A model generated the notes under the pieces. That model was not told the origin of the DNA. It saw only the letters and a program-made list of their open reading frames with translations, and did no database searches. DNA of 64,000 nt from NCBI RefSeq assembly GCF_947241705.1, contig NC_079262.1:496001-560000 (forward strand), given 5' to 3'. A program made the position numbers and the translations under genes. Source of the stretch: Saccharomyces mikatae IFO 1815. Lineage: Eukaryota > Ascomycota > Saccharomycetes > Saccharomycetales > Saccharomycetaceae. Positions 9,416-20,104 of the stretch are shown one piece after another. Position 1 is the first letter of the stretch, and every line of letters begins with the position of its first letter.

Positions 9416-12400
9416 ATGTCCAGGCAAGACGAGAATTCTGCTCTATTGACGGATAACACAAACAACCATCCATCATATACTGAAAGTCAGTATGGAGGCC
9501 ACGATAGCTATAAGGTTTCAAAAAATCAGCTTTCCGATCTTCATAACCCTAAATCAATAGGATCGTTTATCAAACTATTTGGCTATGAAACTGACAGTTT
9601 TTTCAGATATTTGAAAACAGATAAGAACGCAGGTATTTCTCTTTCAGAAAAAGCCGATTATCGCCAGACAGACCGTTATAAGAATTATGGTGATAATTCT
9701 CTTCCCGAAAGAAAACCAAAGTCTTTTTTACAGTTGGTATGGGCTGCTTTCAATGATAAAACAATGCAATTGTTGTCGGTGGCAGCCGTTGTTTCTTTTG
9801 TCCTAGGTCTATATGAATTGTGGGTGCAACCCCCACAGTATGATCCAGAAGGTAATAAAATCAAACAAGTTGACTGGATAGAAGGTGTTGCCATCATGAT
9901 AGCGGTCCTTGTAGTAGTTCTAGTTAGTGCTGCCAACGATTACCAAAAGGAGTTACAATTTGCAAAACTAAATAAAAAGAAGGAAGATCGTAAAATTATA
10001 GTTATTAGAAATGATCAAGAAATACTAGTTTCCATTCACCATGTCTTAGTTGGTGATGTCATTTCATTACAAACTGGTGATGTTGTTCCCGCTGATTGCG
10101 TTATGATATCGGGAAAGTGCGAAGCAGATGAATCTTCCATCACTGGTGAATCGAACACAATACAGAAATTTCCGGTCGATAACTCACTAAAAGATTTCAA
10201 GAAATTCAATTCGAATGAAGGCGACTTCCAGAACAAGCCAGTAGATATAGGTGACGTAACCGAAGATGGTGACAAGGTTGCCGATTGTATGTTAATCTCC
10301 GGTTCCAGAGTCTTATCCGGTTTGGGTAGAGGTGTTATCACTTCCGTAGGTATAAATTCGGTTTATGGTCAAACTATGACTTCGTTAAATGCCGAGCCTG
10401 AAAGTACTCCATTACAGTTGCATCTGAGCCAGTTGGCTGACAACATTTCCGTTTACGGTTGTGTGGCTGCTATCATCCTTTTCTTGGTCCTTTTCATCAG
10501 ATACTTGTTTTATATAATACCTGAGAATGGTAGATTCCATGATTTGGATCCTGCTCAAAAGGGTTCCAAGTTTATGAATATTTTCATCACTTCCATTACC
10601 GTTATTGTAGTAGCTGTTCCAGAAGGTTTGCCATTAGCAGTGACTTTAGCTTTAGCATTTGCAACAACAAGGATGACTCAAGATGGAAATTTAGTAAGGG
10701 TTTTGAGAAGCTGTGAAACTATGGGATCTGCTACTGCTATATGTTCTGATAAAACTGGTACCTTAACAGAAAATATCATGAGCGTCGTCCGTGGCTCCTT
10801 GGGTGATTCTAAATTTAATGATAGTAAGTCGTTGCCTGTAAGCGAACAAAAAAAGCTGAATTCTAAGAAAGTCTTTGAAGAAAACTGTTCGTCATCTTTA
10901 AGAAATGATCTACTAGCCAATATTGTTTTAAACTCCACGGCCTTTGAAAATAGAGATTTTAGAAGAAAGGATCATGATAAAAATAATTCCAATACAAAGG
11001 TCTCAAGAAGTTCCGGTTTCTCTAGCAGATGGAAATCTAGACTACCTTTTTTTAAGAAAACTAAGAAAAATAATGATCAAGATCAACTATTCGAAAGCGT
11101 CAACAAAGGGAAACAAGAACCTTTTATCGGCTCGAAAACTGAAACAGCGTTACTTAGTTTGGCAAGGTTATCTTTAGGGTTACAAGCTGGAGAATTACAG
11201 GATTTGAGAGACCAACCAATGAAAAAGTTTGACATCGAGAAAATTATTCAAACGGTTCCATTTGAGAGTTCTCGCAAATGGGCTGGTTTAGTGGTAAAAT
11301 ACAAGGAACGCGAAGGTAAAAAGTCATTCTATAGATTTTTCATTAAAGGTGCCGCCGAAATTGTTTCCAAAAACTGTTCATATAGGAGGAATTCTGATGG
11401 TACCTTAAAGGAAATCGATGAAGAGATTAGAAAACAAATTGATGGTGAAATCAAAAATCTTGCATCTGATGCTCTAAGAGCAATTAGCATTGCGCACAGA
11501 GACTTCTATGAATGTGAAAATTGGCCTCCTGAGCAACTGCGCGATAAGGACTCACCAAACATGGCCGCGCATGATTTGTTATTGAATAATCACACTATTG
11601 AAAACGGTTTAATTCTAGATTGTTTACTCGGTATTCAAGACCCATTACGCGCCGGTGTCAAGGAGTCGGTTCAACAGTGCCAACGAGCTGGTGTAACTGT
11701 ACGTATGGTGACTGGCGACAACTTATTAACAGCAAAAGCTATTGCAAGAAATTGTAGTATTCTTTCTACTGATATTAACTCTGAAGCTTACTACGCCATG
11801 GAAGGCACAGAGTTTAGGAAATTAACAAAAAATGAACGTATAAGAATCCTACCAAATTTAAGAGTCCTGGCAAGGTCTTCACCAGAGGATAAAAGGTTAT
11901 TGGTAGAAACGTTGAAAGGAATGGGGGACGTTGTTGCAGTCACTGGTGATGGTACAAACGATGCTCCAGCTTTAAAATTAGCCGATGTAGGTTTTTCAAT
12001 GGGTATTTCTGGTACGGAAGTTGCTAGAGAAGCCTCTGATATCATTTTAATGACGGATGATTTTTCTGCTATTGTCAACGCCATTAAATGGGGTAGGTGT
12101 GTGTCAGTTTCCATAAAAAAGTTCATTCAGTTTCAGTTGATTGTTAATATCACTGCAGTGATTTTAACATTTGTTTCTTCTGTTGCATCCAGCGATGAAA
12201 CATCGGTATTGACGGCGGTACAACTATTATGGATCAATTTAATCATGGATACTTTAGCAGCCTTAGCTTTAGCAACTGATAAACCTGATCCAAATATCAT
12301 GGACAGAAAACCTAAAGGTCGCTCAACATCTTTGATTTCTGTTTCAACTTGGAAGATGATTCTATCACAAGCCACATTGCAATTAATTGTTACTTTTATT

Positions 12401-12949
12401 CTACATTTTTATGGACCAGAGTTATTTTTTGACAAGCATGAAGATCAAATAACGAATCACCAACAGCAACAATTAAACGCCATGACATTCAATGCCTTTG
12501 TTTGGTTGCAATTTTTCACCATGTTAGTATCGAGAAAGTTAGATGAAGGTGATGGTGTGTCAAATTGGAGAGAAAGGATTTCTGAGACCAATTTAAATTT
12601 TTTCCAAGACTTGGGTAGAAATTATTATTTTCTCACAATCATGGCCATTATTGGTGGTTGTCAAGTCTTGATAATGTTTTTCGGCGGTGCTCCATTTTCG
12701 ATTGCTAGACAAACGAAGTCAATGTGGATAACTGCTATACTGTGTGGCATGTTGTCCCTAATCATGGGTGTACTAGTAAGGATGTGCCCCGACGAAATAG
12801 CATTGAAGGTATTTCCAGCTGCTTTCATTCACAAATTTAAGTACGTATTTGGACTTGAGTTCCTTAGGAAAAAACATCTGGGAAAAAATGACGATGAAGA
12901 AGCACTATTGAACGAATCCGATACTCCAGAATCCACCGCCTTTTACTAA
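9416..12949 (+). CDS. PMC1: Vacuolar Ca2+-ATPase (PMCA-type P2B pump)
   Basis: Pmc1 moves calcium from the cytosol into the vacuole and protects cells from high calcium. The frame gives 1177 residues, close to the 1173 of S. cerevisiae. Motifs in order: ADESSITGES in the actuator domain, PEGLPLAVTLALAFATTRM in the ion-binding fourth membrane segment, [12 protein letters not shown] (phosphorylated Asp), KGAAEIV in the nucleotide domain, and VTGDGTNDAPALK. A lysine- and serine-rich insert (about residues 505-570) lies in the nucleotide domain. The N-terminal tail of about 100 residues is cytosolic; unlike animal PMCA pumps, there is no long C-terminal calmodulin-binding tail. The ATG at 9416 follows an A-rich leader. 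Promoter Crz1 sites match its known induction through calcineurin. Confidence 0.97.
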   Translation: MSRQDENSALLTDNTNNHPSYTESQYGGHDSYKVSKNQLSDLHNPKSIGSFIKLFGYETDSFFRYLKTDKNAGISLSEKADYRQTDRYKNYGDNSLPERKPKSFLQLVWAAFNDKTMQLLSVAAVVSFVLGLYELWVQPPQYDPEGNKIKQVDWIEGVAIMIAVLVVVLVSAANDYQKELQFAKLNKKKEDRKIIVIRNDQEILVSIHHVLVGDVISLQTGDVVPADCVMISGKCEADESSITGESNTIQKFPVDNSLKDFKKFNSNEGDFQNKPVDIGDVTEDGDKVADCMLISGSRVLSGLGRGVITSVGINSVYGQTMTSLNAEPESTPLQLHLSQLADNISVYGCVAAIILFLVLFIRYLFYIIPENGRFHDLDPAQKGSKFMNIFITSITVIVVAVPEGLPLAVTLALAFATTRMTQDGNLVRVLRSCETMGSATAICSDKTGTLTENIMSVVRGSLGDSKFNDSKSLPVSEQKKLNSKKVFEENCSSSLRNDLLANIVLNSTAFENRDFRRKDHDKNNSNTKVSRSSGFSSRWKSRLPFFKKTKKNNDQDQLFESVNKGKQEPFIGSKTETALLSLARLSLGLQAGELQDLRDQPMKKFDIEKIIQTVPFESSRKWAGLVVKYKEREGKKSFYRFFIKGAAEIVSKNCSYRRNSDGTLKEIDEEIRKQIDGEIKNLASDALRAISIAHRDFYECENWPPEQLRDKDSPNMAAHDLLLNNHTIENGLILDCLLGIQDPLRAGVKESVQQCQRAGVTVRMVTGDNLLTAKAIARNCSILSTDINSEAYYAMEGTEFRKLTKNERIRILPNLRVLARSSPEDKRLLVETLKGMGDVVAVTGDGTNDAPALKLADVGFSMGISGTEVAREASDIILMTDDFSAIVNAIKWGRCVSVSIKKFIQFQLIVNITAVILTFVSSVASSDETSVLTAVQLLWINLIMDTLAALALATDKPDPNIMDRKPKGRSTSLISVSTWKMILSQATLQLIVTFILHFYGPELFFDKHEDQITNHQQQQLNAMTFNAFVWLQFFTMLVSRKLDEGDGVSNWRERISETNLNFFQDLGRNYYFLTIMAIIGGCQVLIMFFGGAPFSIARQTKSMWITAILCGMLSLIMGVLVRMCPDEIALKVFPAAFIHKFKYVFGLEFLRKKHLGKNDDEEALLNESDTPESTAFY

Positions 12950-13211
12950 TAGATGAGCTCTCTATGCTTACTACGAACGTTAGTGACAAGATTAACAAAT
13001 TTCTATTTTAACTATTTTTTTCGAAGTTGTATAATATATAGCCCATAAAATTTACTTGAAATAACGTGCTCATACATGTAAATTCTTTTATTCCTCTGTA
13101 TGTTGCAAGGTGCAAAAAAGCCGTGAAATCGTGAAGAAAATAGCACTTCATTAAGCCATAGCTTTTTCGTTAATTTGATAAAGATTTTTTGGCAGCATCC
13201 TCCATCAGTAT

Positions 13212-14051
13212 TCACGATATTAGCTCTTCATTAGTATCCTTGGTTGATAAATAACTTTGTGCTTTCAGTTTTATGCTCTCTGAAAAAGTAGCATATTCAG
13301 CAAAGAACTTATCTAGACCTTTAAACAGGCTTTTCATTTCAGAAAGTGAGTCAATTCTTCTTATTAGATCCGTATTCGTTTCATCTTTAGCTTCGTTGTC
13401 GATCGCCAAACTTAACGACTCATCAATTGTATGCTCTAACGCTTTCAATGATGTTCTAAAATCGCTTATTGAAAGATCTGTGCCTACGTTAGTTGCATTT
13501 TCATTTTCACTCGTCGCCGAAATATTTGTAACTGTTTTGATTTGTTCTAGATAGTATATCACTTTTTCAATTCTTTCTTTGATTAGCATTAAACTTTGTA
13601 GTTGTTGTCTAACACTGATATTATCATCATTTTCTTGATCTATTTCACCCAGTCTTTCAGTCACATTCTGCATTCCTGTTTCTAATGCTCTTACAGCACT
13701 TGCCAAAGTATCCAAGTAATATTCAAGCTTAGACGATCTTAACAATTCATTCGAATAGAGCGGAAAATCATCCTTTACTGATTCTTCGTGGTATTTGGTT
13801 GATACCCAGGTTCTTGGAAGTGTTTGAGATAATTTGTTCAAATTCCATATAGTATTTTCCAATTCCTTCGTAAGGTTCTTCGTGTAAAAGTCTAGCCTGG
13901 TTAATAGCAGTGAGGATACAGATTGCGTTTGAATTTGGTCTTCGTTCAAAGCGTTTGACAAAAGTATATCAACAAATGCATGAGGAACGAATTCCTCGTC
14001 AAAAAACATACTCAAAATATCGTCATCATCCGCAACTGTCAAGTCTGCCAT
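13212..14051 (-). CDS. COG7: Conserved oligomeric Golgi complex subunit 7
   Basis: Cog7 is a lobe-B subunit of the COG tether, which captures recycling vesicles at the Golgi for retrograde traffic. The frame encodes 279 residues, the same length as in S. cerevisiae, beginning MADLTVADDDDILSMFFDEE. The protein is mostly helical, with heptad-like stretches through the middle (about residues 55-180) as expected of a COG subunit. It is much shorter than animal COG7, which is normal for yeasts. It is convergent with PMC1 (262 bp apart) and lies downstream of RPN14 on the same strand. Identity rests on length, synteny and sequence recall. Confidence 0.92.
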   Translation of the reverse strand: MADLTVADDDDILSMFFDEEFVPHAFVDILLSNALNEDQIQTQSVSSLLLTRLDFYTKNLTKELENTIWNLNKLSQTLPRTWVSTKYHEESVKDDFPLYSNELLRSSKLEYYLDTLASAVRALETGMQNVTERLGEIDQENDDNISVRQQLQSLMLIKERIEKVIYYLEQIKTVTNISATSENENATNVGTDLSISDFRTSLKALEHTIDESLSLAIDNEAKDETNTDLIRRIDSLSEMKSLFKGLDKFFAEYATFSESIKLKAQSYLSTKDTNEELIS

Positions 14052-14208
14052 TCTGCTTACTTTTGCCTTCTTCTCTTTGCTACTTAATTCAATTCACACG
14101 TACTTCATATAAAAGTGAAAAGCATCATCACATTCGAAGCGCATATAACACCGAGATTATGCATGCAGTGCAGTGTTCGCCCTGAAAAAGTTACATATAT
14201 AAAAAGAT

Positions 14209-15462
14209 TTATGGATCATTTAAGTTATATAAAGCACAGAAGTTGTATTTTCCAACTTCAACCATTTCTCCCTTTGATTCATTATCAAGAAGAAAACAGA
14301 ATTGCCTAACTTCATCGTCATTGGAGACTAAAAAGGTGGGCGTTTCAAATCCAATAACGGGCCGTTCACTTTTTGGGTCTGAAATGATGTCAAGCTTAAT
14401 GCTGGTGTCATGTCCAGAAGAGACAAACAAAGCTCCTGCAGCAAAGTGAATATTGTTTATTGGAATGCCCTCACTAATAAGAAACTCATCAACTGGGCGT
14501 TCTGGTGATCTTAGATCCCACTGAGCCAACATTCCATTCTCATATCCGGCGTAAACATAGTTTACATTATTTACGTCAATTGCCAATGAATTACATGGAG
14601 ATATGAACTTGCTTGGAAGTTGCATAGTTTGCTCTTTAGAAAAAACATCGTGTATAGTAATAACACCAGACACATGGCCAGCAATAACATATTTTCCAAA
14701 TGTTCCAAACTCTAAATCATTCTTCTTGAGAGTAGGAACCCCAAGTGATTGTTTTTCTGCCCCCGCGAACAAGGCTATGCTATTCACACCATCATAAGGA
14801 TTTTCTTTTCTGTTGAATGTGTGAATCGTTGCTGCTGTACCACATTCCCATAGACGAATTGTACCATCCAATGAGGCAGAAAGTACATTCCTTCCTCTGT
14901 CTATTATGGCAATATCTGTGATTGTTGCCTTATGTCCAGTTAATGTGCGAGGATTTGAGCCATCTCTTACTGCCCAAATTTTCAAACGCATATCTTGAGA
15001 GCCAGATATCAAAGCCTCACCGCTTGGAAAGAAATTTAGTTTTGTTATTTCACCAACGTGAGCTTGACTAATTTCTCTTTCTAAATTAAAATTCGAATCC
15101 AATACTTTAATATCACCTTCTGTAGTGCCTAGGATAAACCGTCTCATTTGAGTTCTAATTGTATCTACAGCAGTATAATTCGCGCTCTTGAGCATCTTTG
15201 AACAATCTCTTTTGATAGTATTGAATAAAAAATCTTGCTCATCCAGTCGCGCTTTGTATAAATGGGTGTCTATCTTTTTGAATGCATTCCCTTTGCCTGC
15301 ATCTATGCCCCTTTTATTTGCTAATACTATTATTTTGTGCTCCTCGATTTCGTTCATGTTTTTGTCAACATTAATGTAAAACTGATCATCATTTTCATTA
15401 TCGTTTTCTAGAACAGCTTCAAAATCATACTGGATATGAGCAACTGTGATAAGCTTACTCAT
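14209..15462 (-). CDS. RPN14: Proteasome assembly chaperone, WD40 protein
   Basis: Rpn14 (PAAF1 in animals) binds the Rpt6 ATPase and helps assemble the base of the 19S regulatory particle, leaving before the proteasome is complete. The 417 residues equal the S. cerevisiae length. WD40-type repeats are visible, for example LISGSQDMRLKIWAV, LSASLDGTIRLWEC and YVYAGYENGMLAQWDL, preceded by an N-terminal region of about 115 residues. Only 157 bp separate it from the COG7 start downstream. I looked for an Rpn4 (PACE) site upstream and did not find a clean one. Confidence 0.94.
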   Translation of the reverse strand: MSKLITVAHIQYDFEAVLENDNENDDQFYINVDKNMNEIEEHKIIVLANKRGIDAGKGNAFKKIDTHLYKARLDEQDFLFNTIKRDCSKMLKSANYTAVDTIRTQMRRFILGTTEGDIKVLDSNFNLEREISQAHVGEITKLNFFPSGEALISGSQDMRLKIWAVRDGSNPRTLTGHKATITDIAIIDRGRNVLSASLDGTIRLWECGTAATIHTFNRKENPYDGVNSIALFAGAEKQSLGVPTLKKNDLEFGTFGKYVIAGHVSGVITIHDVFSKEQTMQLPSKFISPCNSLAIDVNNVNYVYAGYENGMLAQWDLRSPERPVDEFLISEGIPINNIHFAAGALFVSSGHDTSIKLDIISDPKSERPVIGFETPTFLVSNDDEVRQFCFLLDNESKGEMVEVGKYNFCALYNLNDP

Positions 15463-15926
15463 TGCCGTTTCTATTTCATGTCAATACTTCTCTTTAGGTT
15501 CTACTTTTGATATGGAGAGATTCGTTTTTTTGAGCTTTGTTTTGCCGATTTCTAGGTAATGTCGCCCATTATCATGTGGCCCGCAAGATCATTCATGCTA
15601 TGAAGATCGCAAGCGCTGGAAAGGTCAACTGTGATTCAATTCCAATCCCTGACAGGGCTAAAGGTTACTTCACGATGAATGTCTAATTGAGTTGCTAGGT
15701 GAACGCCATATATTGGCACAACTTTCTTCTGTTTGCAACAAACCTGAAACGTTACGAGAAAAATGCATATACCATCTCATTGAGAAGATTCAACGGATTA
15801 ATTAACCTTAACTCAATGAGCAGAACGTAAATAACATTATGTAAACTATCGGATATCAGCAACAATAACATAATAGATACTAATATAGTCTTTACAAAGC
15901 TCGTCATAATCAACAGGAACAGGCCA
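15463..15926. other. Intergenic region: RPN14 promoter and CDH1 3' flank
   Basis: About 460 bp lie between two same-strand genes. A 65-codon minus-strand frame overlaps the CDH1 end (15752-15949) and looks like chance. No RNA gene or repeat was seen. Confidence 0.6.
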
Positions 15927-17627
15927 CTAACGGATCTGATTAAATGCATCGAATATTAATGAATTCGGCTGTACTTTCGCTTTTGGTTTATCAAAAAGCT
16001 TCCAATATCGTAATGTTTCGTCTCCAGCCCCGGAAACCACTGTGGTTCCATCGTGGGACAATGTCAAATGCAGAACTCTAAAACTATGTCCCTTTAGAAT
16101 TGCAATTGGGTCCATGGAGCTACAGTCCCATAAAGTTAAGTTGTATTTTGAGTAACCATGGGATGTCACGAGCTCGTTGGTATTTTTCGACCACACCATA
16201 TTACATATTTGTGAACCACTATCTATATCACTCAATTTTGTTGAAGTATTAACATTCCAGATTTTTAATCTTCGATCTGCCGTACCACCACCAGTAGCCA
16301 ATATTCCCCTTTTGTGAGGAGACCAGGCCATTGCCTTAACAGCGGCCTTATGTTCATCGAATGTCAAAATTGGAGATTTTGACGTTCCCTCGTAAACATG
16401 CACCATATTATCGTTACCACCTGAAGCAAGCTTATTGTCTATTACGTTCCACTTTAGGCCGCAAACTTCCTGAGTATGCGATTCTATAGTTTCAAAAAAA
16501 GGATCTGGCATTCTCACATCTCTATGCAGTATTCGGTGATCCCTACTTCCAGATGTCAGAACATGATTATTCCAAGATAAACACGCCACGCGGTCTACAT
16601 GCCCCGACAAGGTTCTGATACATTTTCTTTTCATTACATCATAAATCTCTACAAGTCCATTTCCTTGGCCTACTGCTAGATGAGAGCCTGCTCCTATCCA
16701 GCTTAAGCTCGTATATTCGTTCTCCGTGTCACATAAGTGTACAACATCTCCCGTGTTGTTATCTGTTAGAAATATTGATTTCCCAAGAGCAACTGCCAAA
16801 ACATCAGTGCTTGACCAGTCTATCAAACTATAGTAGAAATCGTCTGCTAATGACGGGGCATCTAAAACCCTATAAGGGACTTTCGCTATTTGTCTGAATT
16901 GCTTTCCAGGCGACAGCAATAGTTGTTTAGAATCTGGCCTAACTGGTGACATCGAATCAAAAAATTGTGATTGTAGCAAAGAGGCCGCAGATAATTTTCT
17001 GCCTTTGCGTTGCTGATAGGACAACAAACTGGCCCCTCTAACCGAATTGCTTGAAGGCCTCATCACTTCATCTTGTTGTGCGGTGAAAAGACGTCGAGGA
17101 GTAGCTGGTGTAGAGTGTGGCGAGAATTCTTCTGAACTGGCCCCTTCGGGAGGTGGAGTCGAAACTCGTTCTAGTTCATAACCGTAATTATTCGAATTCT
17201 CTGTGTGTACATTGCCCCTAGTAGATGGCCTCGTATTCTTAATACGATCTATACTACTTTCTGGGCCTACTGTATCCTTACTTAGCATTTCACCGAAAAG
17301 CTCATTCTTCAGCAAGGTGTTGTATGTTTCATGTGCTTGTCTTTCCTTTTGGTACTCAACTTGATCTTCTGTGCTTGATGGATTAAGGGCTGGAACGCTT
17401 GCCATACTACTGATCGAAACGATGGAATTTAAATCTATATCTGTTCTATTCGGAATATACCTGTCACCATATACTGTGGATGGCCTCGATCGCCTGGAGG
17501 GAGAGGATAATAGTGAAGCAGATGACGAATTGGATATCGGCCGTTTCGATACCCTCTTGCTTTCAGAACCCTTGAGTGGGGAGGAAGAAGGCGTGTTATT
17601 CATGAACGGGTTCAAGTTTGTGGACAT
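15927..17627 (-). CDS. CDH1: APC/C activator, Fizzy-related WD40 protein
   Basis: Cdh1 (Hct1) activates the anaphase-promoting complex in late mitosis and G1 and recruits mitotic cyclins and other D-box or KEN-box substrates. From the ATG at 17627 the protein is 566 residues, the S. cerevisiae length, beginning MSTNLNPFMNNTPSSSPLKG. The C-box DRYIPNR lies at residues 55-61. The N-terminal half has many SP/TP sites, the targets of inhibitory Cdk phosphorylation. Seven WD40 repeats follow (from about 250), and the protein ends in the Ile-Arg tail (FNQIR) that docks on the APC. The frame stays open upstream to an ATG at 17693, adding 22 residues, but the shorter start matches the known protein. 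That upstream ATG is in frame, so a longer form cannot be ruled out. Confidence 0.96.
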   Translation of the reverse strand: MSTNLNPFMNNTPSSSPLKGSESKRVSKRPISNSSSASLLSSPSRRSRPSTVYGDRYIPNRTDIDLNSIVSISSMASVPALNPSSTEDQVEYQKERQAHETYNTLLKNELFGEMLSKDTVGPESSIDRIKNTRPSTRGNVHTENSNNYGYELERVSTPPPEGASSEEFSPHSTPATPRRLFTAQQDEVMRPSSNSVRGASLLSYQQRKGRKLSAASLLQSQFFDSMSPVRPDSKQLLLSPGKQFRQIAKVPYRVLDAPSLADDFYYSLIDWSSTDVLAVALGKSIFLTDNNTGDVVHLCDTENEYTSLSWIGAGSHLAVGQGNGLVEIYDVMKRKCIRTLSGHVDRVACLSWNNHVLTSGSRDHRILHRDVRMPDPFFETIESHTQEVCGLKWNVIDNKLASGGNDNMVHVYEGTSKSPILTFDEHKAAVKAMAWSPHKRGILATGGGTADRRLKIWNVNTSTKLSDIDSGSQICNMVWSKNTNELVTSHGYSKYNLTLWDCSSMDPIAILKGHSFRVLHLTLSHDGTTVVSGAGDETLRYWKLFDKPKAKVQPNSLIFDAFNQIR

Positions 17628-17931
17628 GTGACTGAGACTAAAATGTAAACCGGAAGGGAAGGTGACGAAGATAGGATAGAAGCTAGGAGACAAATCTGTT
17701 ATAAGGTGTCATAAATTCACTTCATCGTAATATCACTACTAGAAGCGGTGCAAAAAAGTATTTTGTGTGGGATGAAAAAAATCGTGGAAGAACTAAGTCG
17801 TTCTTCGGGTAAGAAATTAGCATTGTTCGATAAAGACAAGATGAGGTAGAATGGCGCATATTATTCATGTCCCTATTGAAAGAATCAATTAGTTAATTTC
17901 TGACTAGGTTCGGCAAAGCCAAGATTTGCTG
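17628..17931. other. Divergent promoter region of CDH1 and ERP6
   Basis: This 304 bp stretch serves two divergent genes. I see no strong known binding site. An in-frame upstream ATG for CDH1 lies at 17693. Confidence 0.6.
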
Positions 17932-18582
17932 ATGTTATTTCACCTCATTTTTCTGGCGTTCATTTTTTTGCCATTCAGAGTTTCTGCGTTTTACTTTTAT
18001 GGTTATGGTGGGGACCGAAAGTGCTTCCTTAAAGAACTATCTAAAGACACCCTTCTAAAAGTTTCTTACAATTTGGGAGTTTACGATGGGAAGTTGATAG
18101 ATTATGCGCTTCCCAGCAGTAATGATTACGGCATAGTTATAGATGTGGAAGAAGTCTTTGATAATAACCATAGAGTGGTCCACCAACAGAATTCTCCTTC
18201 TGGAAACTTTGAATTTCTAGCTTTAGAGTCTGGGGAATATAAGATTTGTTTTCAATCTCAGGTAAAGAATTGGGTAGGTAAAACTAAAACAAAACTGGAA
18301 GTTGAATTTGAAATCGGTTTAGGAGAGATGCTGAAGTTGAAAGAAAAAGATGCTTTGAAAAGCTTACACGGGAGAATCGGTATACTGACTTCTAAAATTA
18401 TGGAAATTAGAAGAGAGCAACAACTGGTGAGGGAACGTGAAGAATCTTTTAGAGATATATCTGAATCTGTAAACTCTCGTGCAATGTGGTGGATAGTAAT
18501 TCAAGTCATTCTTCTCATTTTGATTTGCGTATGGCAAATGAAAAGCTTACGTTCGTTTTTTTACAAGCAAAAAATCTTATGA
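17932..18582 (+). CDS. ERP6: p24-family (emp24/GP25L) ER-Golgi cargo receptor
   Basis: Erp6 belongs to the p24 proteins, which cycle in COPII and COPI vesicles and help sort cargo such as GPI-anchored proteins. From the ATG at 17932 the protein is 216 residues, the S. cerevisiae length. A signal peptide ([20 protein letters not shown]) is followed by the lumenal GOLD domain with two cysteines (in DRKCFLKEL and YKICFQSQ). A coiled-coil stretch (about 135-180) and one membrane segment (about 184-204) follow. The short cytosolic tail ends in aromatic and lysine residues (FFYKQKIL). The open frame begins six bases earlier at TTG, but ATG is the sensible start. ERP5 is a close paralogue; synteny with CDH1 and CEN7 gives ERP6. 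Confidence 0.94.
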   Translation: MLFHLIFLAFIFLPFRVSAFYFYGYGGDRKCFLKELSKDTLLKVSYNLGVYDGKLIDYALPSSNDYGIVIDVEEVFDNNHRVVHQQNSPSGNFEFLALESGEYKICFQSQVKNWVGKTKTKLEVEFEIGLGEMLKLKEKDALKSLHGRIGILTSKIMEIRREQQLVREREESFRDISESVNSRAMWWIVIQVILLILICVWQMKSLRSFFYKQKIL

Positions 18583-18885
18583 TTGCGTGTATGAAGAATT
18601 AAACCTGCAGCAAACTTGAATTTAACCCTCGCCATTTGATGATTGAACTTTAGTATACATATTTATACATATCAATGATATCATGCTGCTTCAAAGTGTA
18701 GTCATTAAACGAGTGTGTACATGAATATATATAACCTAGAAGCCATCAAGATGATTTAGGTTACTTACGTTTCTATTCTTTTAGTCATCTATAAAGACAA
18801 AAATATATAAATAAGTATCAGATATTCCATGTCAATCGTATTGTCTTTCCATAATTGGAACAAATAGTTTTCATAATTATTGCTA
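18583..18885. other. Convergent 3' region of ERP6 and ERG26
   Basis: About 300 bp of AT-rich sequence lie between convergent gene ends. TATATA runs near 18726 and 18803 are typical of yeast 3' end signals. Nothing else was seen. Confidence 0.6.
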
Positions 18886-19935
18886 TTACAAACCTTCATC
18901 CATCCAAGCTAAAGTTTTATTGATACCTTCCTCGATACCGACTCTTGGTGTATAACCTAGCAACTTCTTGGCTTTAGCAATATTATGATAACGGTATGCA
19001 CACACAATCTTGACTCTAAATGGGGTCAACCCTGGTTCTTTGCCTAGCATTTTAGACACCCATTCTGAAAGGTAACCGGCAACAATTGCAACCGGCCTTT
19101 TCAAAACAATAACGCGGTTATCGATATGACCATCTGCTTTCCATACAGTACGAGCCAAAGCCCAAAAATAAGTGGGGGTATCATTGGTAATGAAGAAAGT
19201 TTCACCGGAGACTGCTGTTCTTGTCTTTGGATCGAGAAGTTTTTGTGCAGCTAAGACATGAGCATCGGCAACATTACCAGCATATGTCCAATCAAACAAG
19301 TTATTATTATCACCAATTTGGAACTTTGATTGTCCTAATTTTGCAACTTGTCTAAGACCGGGCACCAATTGCCTATCTCCTGGACCAAAAATACCAGCTG
19401 GACGAAGAGCAACAGTATAAAAACCACTCTCTGGATCATTTGCTTTCAAAACCATGTTTTCTGCAATAGCTTTGGTCTCGTTATACGCGTCCATAGGAAC
19501 TTCTGGGATAGGCCAGGTTTCGTCTGCATTATGCACATCTTGCCCGTTGAAGATAACACCTGCAGAAGAAGTATATACAAGTATATTAACACCACATTTC
19601 TTGCACATATCTATCACGTTACGGGTTCCCTTAACGTTTACTATATCATAAATATCTGGGTTTTGGCCATGCATTGGAGAAGCACAATGAACAACAACGT
19701 TTGCTTTACTTTTGTTGATAGCGTCTTCCATATCTTTTGGGGATGTCAAATCCCCCTTGTGGAATTTTATATCATCCACATTAAAAGTAAACTGTTTCGA
19801 AAGTTTCTCAGGAAGGTCTCTAACATCAAAAATATGGATGTCTGGTTTGGGATTGATGTTGAAAAATTGCTGAATTAAGTGCAACCCAAGAAAACCAGAG
19901 CCACCAATAATCAAAACTGAGTCTATGTTGGACAT
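18886..19935 (-). CDS. ERG26: C-3 sterol dehydrogenase (C-4 decarboxylase)
   Basis: Erg26 oxidises the 3-hydroxyl of 4-carboxysterols with loss of the C-4 carboxyl group, working with Erg25 and Erg27 on the Erg28 scaffold at the ER. It is essential for ergosterol synthesis. The 349 residues equal the S. cerevisiae length. The NAD(P)-binding motif GGSGFLG is near residue 11, and the short-chain dehydrogenase YxxxK pair is in YNETK near residue 150. It follows the 3-beta-HSD/NSDHL family pattern. It is the last gene on the left arm before the centromere. Two TCGTTTA motifs 134-169 bp upstream may bind the sterol regulators Upc2/Ecm22. Confidence 0.96.
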   Translation of the reverse strand: MSNIDSVLIIGGSGFLGLHLIQQFFNINPKPDIHIFDVRDLPEKLSKQFTFNVDDIKFHKGDLTSPKDMEDAINKSKANVVVHCASPMHGQNPDIYDIVNVKGTRNVIDMCKKCGVNILVYTSSAGVIFNGQDVHNADETWPIPEVPMDAYNETKAIAENMVLKANDPESGFYTVALRPAGIFGPGDRQLVPGLRQVAKLGQSKFQIGDNNNLFDWTYAGNVADAHVLAAQKLLDPKTRTAVSGETFFITNDTPTYFWALARTVWKADGHIDNRVIVLKRPVAIVAGYLSEWVSKMLGKEPGLTPFRVKIVCAYRYHNIAKAKKLLGYTPRVGIEEGINKTLAWMDEGL

Positions 19936-20068
19936 ATTTATCTTTATACTTGTCCTTTCGAGCTATAAAGTTCAGTCAATATTGGACAAATATCTATAAC
20001 CTATATGAATGTGTTTGGTAATTTATAGCTGCAACATAATCTTTTCTTGGACACTTATATCAGATTTT

Positions 20069-20104
20069 CTAAACGATGCCATTTTTTTAGAGAACAATAA
20101 ACGA
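20069..20104 (-). promoter_or_regulatory. Possible sterol response elements of ERG26
   Basis: The minus strand carries TCGTTTAG (20069-20076) and TCGTTTA (20098-20104). They resemble the Upc2/Ecm22 core TCGTATA/TCGTTYAG. ERG genes are generally induced by these factors, so the position is suggestive, but one base differs from the classical core. Confidence 0.35.

Noticed and set aside
17628-17693. 22-residue N-terminal extension of CDH1
   Set aside because: The known protein starts at the next ATG (17627), which gives the expected 566 residues. The extension is kept only as a possibility.
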